DNA of 6,325 nt from NCBI GenBank assembly GCA_004299665.1, contig SCQZ01000054.1, positions 1 through 6,325 of the forward strand, written 5' to 3'. This stretch comes from Jatrophihabitans sp. (GTDB lineage Bacteria > Actinomycetota > Actinomycetes > Mycobacteriales > Jatrophihabitantaceae). The notes beneath the pieces were generated by a model. It saw only the letters and a program-made list of their open reading frames with translations, searched no databases and was not told where the DNA came from. A program made the translations under genes and the position numbers. Shown here in pieces: positions 4,628 to 6,325 of this stretch. Position 1 is the stretch's first letter, and the number at the start of each line of letters is the position of its first letter.

Positions 4628-5785
4628 TCACCGTGATCCGACCAACTCGGCCACGCGGTCGCGCGGCAGGCCCGGCGAGCGGTGGCCCTCGCGTCCCACC
4701 ATGTCGCCGTTGGCGACCAGGGCGTTGACGACGGCCTCCTCCACCGACTGCACCACCGCCTCGTAGAACGGGTCCAGGAACCCCCAGGGGACGAAGCGCA
4801 ACTGGTCGTAGCGCCCGGGGGAGGCGCCGTAGAAGGCCGACAGGCCCGGCGTGATCGCCTGCGGGTTGGCCACCGAGAAGGCCAGGAACAGGTCGCCGGA
4901 GAAGTGCGAGCCCGCCGTCCCGGTGCGGGCCAGCCCGAGCGACACCCGCCGCGCGAAGGCCTTGCACTGCGGCGGCATCAACGGCGCGTCCGTCGCGATC
5001 ACCGCGATGACCGAGCCCGACCCGGGCGGCGCCGGTGACCACTGCGACATCGGGTTGTCGTCGGCCAGCGCCGCGCCGAGGGGCACCCCGGCGATGGTCA
5101 GTTCGTGGCGCGACCCGAAGTTCGCCTGCACGAACGCCCCCACCGTGTACGGCGTGCCCGCGTACTCGACGACGCGCGACGCGGTGCCCGACCCGCCCTT
5201 GAACTCGTAGCAGTTCATCCCGGTGCCGCCGCCGACCGAGCCCTCGTCGATCGGGCCGGAGGCCGCCGCCTCGAGTGCGGCGACCGTCCCCTCCTCGGTC
5301 ACGTGGTGACCGTTGATGTCGTTCAGGTAGCCGTCCCAGGTCTCGGCGGCGACCGGCAGCAGCCACGCGTTGGCGAGCACCGGGTGGTGCTTCACCGTCC
5401 AGGCCACGATGCCCGCGTGCGCGACGCCCACCGCGTGGGTGTTGGTGATCGCGACCGGGCCGCTGAACGTGCCGGACTCCTCGATCCACGAGGCGCCGGT
5501 CATCTCGCCGTTCCCGTTCTGGTTGTGGAAGCCCGCCACCACCGGGTCGCCCGCGCCGTCGCGGCCCCGGGGGTGGATGCCGGTGACGCCGGTGCGGACC
5601 CGGTCGCCCGCGATCAGCGTGGTGTAGCCGACCTCGACCCCGGGCACGTCGGTGATCGCGTTCCAGCGCCCGGGCACCCCCGCGAAGGGGATGCCCAGGG
5701 ACCGGGCGCGCGGTTTGCCGGCCGGCGTGTTCAGGTGCGCATCGGGGAGGATCGACGTCGGGGCCGGCGTGTCAGTCGAGGTCAT
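4628..5785 (-). CDS. P1/DmpA-family N-terminal-nucleophile aminopeptidase (possible beta-aminopeptidase)
   Basis: A 385-residue member of peptidase family P1 (DmpA, BapA), which removes N-terminal residues from small peptides, amides and esters; some members prefer N-terminal beta-amino acids such as beta-alanine. Family blocks are NAITDVPGVEVG (42-53), TGVTGIHPRG (65-74), TNTHAVGVAH (114-123), GGGTGMNCYEFKGG (185-198), VGAFVQANFG (215-224), SVIAVIATDAPLMP (258-271) and ARTGTAGSHFSGDLFLAFS (286-304). The precursor should cut itself between G257 and S258, S258 being the nucleophile, to give chains of about 257 and 128 residues. S296 and D298 lie 38 and 40 residues after S258, the same spacing as Ser288 and residue 290 from Ser250 in DmpA/BapA. 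No signal peptide is visible, so it should act in the cytoplasm. ATG 5785 is preceded nine bases upstream by GGAGG and lies inside the 3' end of the permease gene, indicating co-translation. Whether it prefers beta- or alpha-peptides cannot be told from motifs. Confidence 0.92.
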   Translation of the reverse strand: MTSTDTPAPTSILPDAHLNTPAGKPRARSLGIPFAGVPGRWNAITDVPGVEVGYTTLIAGDRVRTGVTGIHPRGRDGAGDPVVAGFHNQNGNGEMTGASWIEESGTFSGPVAITNTHAVGVAHAGIVAWTVKHHPVLANAWLLPVAAETWDGYLNDINGHHVTEEGTVAALEAAASGPIDEGSVGGGTGMNCYEFKGGSGTASRVVEYAGTPYTVGAFVQANFGSRHELTIAGVPLGAALADDNPMSQWSPAPPGSGSVIAVIATDAPLMPPQCKAFARRVSLGLARTGTAGSHFSGDLFLAFSVANPQAITPGLSAFYGASPGRYDQLRFVPWGFLDPFYEAVVQSVEEAVVNALVANGDMVGREGHRSPGLPRDRVAELVGSR

Positions 5786-6325
5786 TGCCGGCGGCCTCCA
5801 GCAGGTTCCATGCCCGCTTGCCCTGCGGGCGGATGAACAGCAGCCAGTAGACCAGCCCGATCGCCATGGTGACCAGGCTGACGGTCAGCAGCAGCCTGGT
5901 CTGCTGGGTGAAGACGTAGCCGAGCGCGGCCAGGGCCAGGATCGGCCACAGCGGCCACAGCGGCATCTTGTACGGGCTGTTGCGCGTCGCGCCGGTGATG
6001 CGCGCGACGATCGCCGCGATCGCGATCAGCGCGTAGTCCACGACGAGGCTGGCGCCGGTCAGGTTGGTCAGGGTGTCGACCGAGACCGTCAGGCACAGGA
6101 TCGCCCCCACGACGCCGACGAGTGCCGTCGGGATCGCGGGCGAACCCAGCCGCGGCGGGATGTTGGTGAACCACTGGTTCAGCACGCCGGGCCAGGCACG
6201 GTCGCGCGCCGAGGAGTAGATGATCCGCGCGTACGACAGCACGATGGCGATGACCGCGTTCAGGATCGCGACGACGACACCGAGCGACACGATCGTGTTG
6301 ACCGTGCTGTTGGAGGTCGCCTCGA
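5772..6325 (-). CDS. APC-superfamily amino acid permease, C-terminal part (5' end outside the window)
   Basis: The frame is open to the right edge and ends with TGA at 5774-5772, showing about 184 C-terminal residues. GTG 6290 has been read as internal because open, helix-like coding continues upstream of it (STVNTIVSLGVVVAIL). Five membrane helices can be seen: TIVSLGVVVAILNAVIAIVL, PTALVGVVGAILCLTVSV, VVDYALIAIAAIVARI, LWPILALAALGYVF and LLLTVSLVTMAIGLVYWLLF. They probably correspond to helices 8-12 of a 12-helix carrier. The loop YARIIYSSARDRAWPG...IPPRLGSPAIPTAL is the classic APC signature after helix 8. A short polar tail ends in NDLD. It should take up an amino acid or small amine by proton coupling; the substrate-binding helices 1 and 6 lie outside the window. 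It overlaps the start of the peptidase gene by 14 bases, so the two form one operon. Confidence 0.9.
   Translation of the reverse strand, partial: EATSNSTVNTIVSLGVVVAILNAVIAIVLSYARIIYSSARDRAWPGVLNQWFTNIPPRLGSPAIPTALVGVVGAILCLTVSVDTLTNLTGASLVVDYALIAIAAIVARITGATRNSPYKMPLWPLWPILALAALGYVFTQQTRLLLTVSLVTMAIGLVYWLLFIRPQGKRAWNLLEAAGNDLD

Noticed and set aside
3402..4766. 454-codon plus-strand frame overlapping the regulator
   Set aside because: Repetitive Gly/Arg/Ala composition; a shifted reading of the regulator running into the antisense of the peptidase gene.
5105..5836. 243-codon plus-strand frame opposite the peptidase gene
   Set aside because: Arg/Val/Asp/Gly-rich shadow without motifs or a plausible ribosome binding site.
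5772..6290. Complete short membrane protein starting at GTG 6290
   Set aside because: The frame stays open to the window edge, and the APC loop signature places the visible part in the second half of a 12-helix carrier, so it is a gene cut by the window edge.

Overview
The window is about 70% or more G+C with strong G/C bias at third codon positions. Its proteins read like those of a high-GC actinomycete (Streptomyces/Pseudonocardiales-type); the genus cannot be fixed from the sequence alone. There are no RNA genes, insertion sequences, CRISPR arrays or phage genes. Genes fill nearly all of the DNA, and the longest non-coding stretch is about 140 bases.

Layout from left to right. (1) At 1-70 (+) lies the last 22 codons of a membrane protein, probably a Bax inhibitor-1/YccA family member. 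It is closed off by a perfect 22-bp inverted repeat (91-136) that can serve as a shared terminator for two converging genes. (2) A minus-strand pair follows: mmsA, a CoA-acylating (methyl)malonate-semialdehyde dehydrogenase (1537-3078), and then a class III omega-amino acid aminotransferase (162-1526). The two are 10 bases apart, and the mmsA stop codon lies inside the aminotransferase ribosome binding site. (3) A divergent control region (3079-3219) is relatively A+T-rich and carries candidate promoters for both directions, short direct repeats and a hairpin around the mmsA start. (4) A MocR-type regulator (3220-4569, +) has a GntR-like winged helix fused to a PLP-binding aminotransferase-like domain. 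(5) Converging on it is a second minus-strand operon: an APC-type amino acid permease (5772 to beyond the right edge), whose 3' end overlaps by 14 bases a P1/DmpA-family N-terminal-nucleophile aminopeptidase (4628-5785).

How the parts may fit together. The aminotransferase can turn an omega- or beta-amino acid into a semialdehyde, and MmsA can convert malonate or methylmalonate semialdehyde to acetyl-CoA or propionyl-CoA. The divergent PLP-binding regulator is well placed to sense the amine or its PLP adduct. P1-family enzymes include the beta-aminopeptidases (DmpA, BapA), which release N-terminal beta-amino acids such as beta-alanine. With an amino acid permease alongside, the whole neighbourhood can be read as a route from imported beta-amino acids or small beta-alanyl peptides to acyl-CoA. 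The families are well supported; the link between the two operons is inference from position only.
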